This document shows positions 51,261 to 53,180 of a stretch of DNA of 53,180 bases, one piece after another. Source of the stretch: CAYUMU01 sp964445985 (lineage in GTDB: Bacteria > Planctomycetota > Planctomycetia > Pirellulales > S012-138); NCBI GenBank assembly GCA_964445985.1, contig CAYUMU010000047.1, forward strand, positions 1 to 53,180, in the 5' to 3' direction. A model generated the notes under the pieces. The model was given only the letters and a program-made list of their open reading frames with translations. It did no database searches and was not told the DNA's origin. Position numbers and translations under genes: made by a program. Within the stretch, counting starts at the first letter, position 1. Each line of letters starts with the position of its first letter.

Positions 51261-53180
51261 ATGCACAATTCGCCGAACTTGGCCGCGGACCCCACCTTGT
51301 CGCCGCAAGTTGCGTGCCCCCTTTCGGCGGCCGAAATCGAGAAGATGGATGCCTATTGGCGAGCTTCCAACTATCTATCGGTCGGCCAGATCTATTTGCT
51401 CGATAATCCGCTGTTGCGGCAGCCCTTGCAGCGCGAGCACATCAAGCCGCGGTTGCTAGGGCACTGGGGAACGTCCCCCGGTCTCAACATGCTCTATGTG
51501 CATTTGAATCGGATCATCAATAAAGATGATCTGAATATGATCTATATCATTGGTCCCGGCCACGGCGGACCTTCACTGGTGGCACACGCCTACCTGGAGG
51601 GGACCTATAGCGAAGTCTATCCCAACATTAGTCCCGATGCGGCCGGCATGCAGCGGCTGTTCAAACAGTTCAGCTTTCCGGGCGGAATTCCCAGCCACGT
51701 CGCCCCGGAAACGCCCGGCAGCATCCATGAAGGCGGAGAGCTGGGGTACGCGTTAAGCCACGCTTTCGGAGCGGCCTTTGACAATCCCGACTTGATCGTG
51801 GCCTGCATCGTTGGCGACGGCGAAGCCGAAACCGGACCGCTGGCCACCGGCTGGCACGGCAACAAATTCCTGAATCCGGCCCGCGATGGCTGCGTGCTGC
51901 CGATCCTGCACCTCAATGGTTACAAAATTGCCAATCCTTGCTTTCTGGCGCGGATTCCTCGCGAAGAATTGCAAAAGCTGTTCGAAGGGCTCGGCTACCA
52001 TCCGTACTTCGTCGAAGGTCACGATCCCGAGTCGGTCCACCAGCAGTTGGCCGGCGTGCTGGACGAAGCCGTGGCGGAAATCAAACGCATCTGGTCGCAG
52101 GCGCGGGAGCAGGGCGAGGTCAAACGCCCAGCCTGGCCCATGATCGTCTTCCGCACCCCCAAAGGCTGGACCTGCCCGGCCGAGATCGACGGCAAAAAGT
52201 GCGAGGACTATTGGCGCAGTCACCAGGTGCCGATGGGCGAGATGGACCGGCCCGAGCATATCCGAATTCTCGAACAATGGATGAAGAGCTATCGGCCCGA
52301 AGAACTCTTCGACGAGCAGGGACGCTTCCTGCCGGAGTTGGCCGAACTCGCTCCGCGCGGGCAGCGCCGCATGAGCGACAATCCCCACGCCAACGGCGGG
52401 CTGCTGTTGCGAGATCTGGTCCTGCCCGACTTCCGCGACTACGCCGTCGACGTGCCGACGCCGGGCACCTCCATTGCCGAGTCTGCCCGCGTGATGGGCA
52501 CGTATCTGCGCGACGTAATGAAGCTCAATTTGCCGAGCAAGAACTTTCGCCTCTTCAGTCCCGACGAAAATAATTCCAATCGCTGGCAAGACGTGCTGCA
52601 AGTTACCAATCGCTGCTACATGGCGGAAATCTATCCGGAAGACGACCACCTCAGTCCCGACGGCCGCGTGATGGAAGTGCTCAGCGAACACCAGTGCCAG
52701 GGCTGGTTGGAAGGCTACCTGCTCACCGGCCGCCACGGGTTCTTCTCGTGCTACGAAGCGTTCATTCACATTATCGATTCCATGTTCAATCAGCACGCCA
52801 AATGGCTCAAGGTGTGCAAGCATATTCCCTGGCGGAGAGATGTCGCCTCGTTGAACTACTTCCTCAGCTCGCACGTCTGGCGGCAGGACCACAACGGCTT
52901 TAGCCATCAAGACCCAGGCTTCATCGACCACGTGGTGAACAAGAAGGCCGAGGTTGTCCGCGTGTACCTGCCGCCGGACGCCAACACCCTGCTGAGCACC
53001 TACGACCACTGCCTGCGCTCGCGTCAGTACGTGAACGTGGTGGTCGCCGGCAAGCAGCCGCAGGCGTCCTGGCTGACCATGGATCAGGCCATCGACCACT
53101 GCACCCGCGGTCTGGGAATCTGGGAGTTTGCGTCCAACGTGCCGCTCGGCGAGGAGCCGGACGTGGTCTTGGCCGCGGCG
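51261..53180 (+). CDS. xfp: Phosphoketolase, 3'-truncated by window end
   Basis: 640 codons are open to the last base, compared with about 790-800 residues for the family, so the C-terminal fifth lies outside. The N-terminus YWRASNYLSVGQIYLLDNPL is diagnostic. GHWGTSPGLN, GPGHGGPS and GDGEAETGP (185-193, thiamine diphosphate binding) follow. Later motifs include SRVMGTYL-like text and TGRHGFFSCYEAF. The enzyme uses thiamine diphosphate and phosphate to split xylulose-5-phosphate and/or fructose-6-phosphate to acetyl-phosphate in the cytoplasm. The start ATG at 51261 has GGAG 9 nt upstream; an in-frame ATG at 51252 directly abuts that site and is less likely. Confidence 0.95.
   Translation, partial: MHNSPNLAADPTLSPQVACPLSAAEIEKMDAYWRASNYLSVGQIYLLDNPLLRQPLQREHIKPRLLGHWGTSPGLNMLYVHLNRIINKDDLNMIYIIGPGHGGPSLVAHAYLEGTYSEVYPNISPDAAGMQRLFKQFSFPGGIPSHVAPETPGSIHEGGELGYALSHAFGAAFDNPDLIVACIVGDGEAETGPLATGWHGNKFLNPARDGCVLPILHLNGYKIANPCFLARIPREELQKLFEGLGYHPYFVEGHDPESVHQQLAGVLDEAVAEIKRIWSQAREQGEVKRPAWPMIVFRTPKGWTCPAEIDGKKCEDYWRSHQVPMGEMDRPEHIRILEQWMKSYRPEELFDEQGRFLPELAELAPRGQRRMSDNPHANGGLLLRDLVLPDFRDYAVDVPTPGTSIAESARVMGTYLRDVMKLNLPSKNFRLFSPDENNSNRWQDVLQVTNRCYMAEIYPEDDHLSPDGRVMEVLSEHQCQGWLEGYLLTGRHGFFSCYEAFIHIIDSMFNQHAKWLKVCKHIPWRRDVASLNYFLSSHVWRQDHNGFSHQDPGFIDHVVNKKAEVVRVYLPPDANTLLSTYDHCLRSRQYVNVVVAGKQPQASWLTMDQAIDHCTRGLGIWEFASNVPLGEEPDVVLAAA

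Noticed and set aside
51753..53180. 448-codon minus-strand frame opposite the phosphoketolase
   Set aside because: Antisense shadow; the plus strand carries an unambiguous phosphoketolase open to the window end.

Overview
The window looks like a chromosomal segment of a GC-rich planctomycete, probably of the Pirellulales type. This is inferred from the gene families present: a protocadherin-like secreted protein, a PGPGW membrane protein, an ECF41 sigma factor and a large FAAL-PKS/NRPS locus. It is not inferred from a marker gene; no rRNA, tRNA or CRISPR was seen.

1-20 kb (minus strand): a compact hybrid lipid-PKS-NRPS operon transcribed from about 20.0 kb down to 0.2 kb. Order of action: FAAL-ACP-KS-AT-DH-cMT-ER-KR-ACP (3350 aa), KS-AT-DH-ACP (about 1360 aa), TubC-type docking domain plus C-A-PCP (1129 aa), and finally an unusual protein made of two fused ketoacyl synthase III domains, the second lacking its catalytic residues. 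There is no thioesterase or reductase release domain. The two PKS genes share a 2,896-bp direct repeat (6257-9152 and 14131-17026) that appears identical at the nucleotide level. It covers the second half of KS, all of AT and all of DH. The expected product is a fatty acid activated as acyl-AMP, extended by one methylated reduced ketide and one beta-keto unit, then joined to one amino acid.

20.6-25.3 kb: an ABC permease, a PGPGW membrane protein, a small secreted coiled-coil protein, then a three-gene unit (cupin, ECF41 sigma factor, NAD(P)-binding oxidoreductase). The unit is preceded by a sequence matching the known ECF41 promoter motif.

25.4-37.6 kb: a surface-polysaccharide region. On the minus strand are a double-domain GT2, an acyltransferase-3, a methyltransferase, a GT4 and a frameshifted glycosyltransferase. 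On the plus strand are a GT4-like enzyme and three sugar-nucleotide enzymes of the FnlA/RmlD-like/FnlC type, predicted to make a UDP-2-acetamido-2,6-dideoxy-L-hexose.

37.7-38.4 kb: a scar in which a fragment of an IS1380-family transposase replaces the 5' half of a macro-domain gene.

38.5-53.2 kb: a DUF4239-like membrane protein, glycogen debranching enzyme GlgX, a PPK2 polyphosphate kinase coupled to a tiny ORF, an RND efflux pair (adaptor plus inner-membrane pump with an extra histidine-rich membrane insertion), two secreted proteins, and the first 640 codons of a phosphoketolase running off the window. GlgX, PPK2 and phosphoketolase point to carbon and energy storage metabolism.
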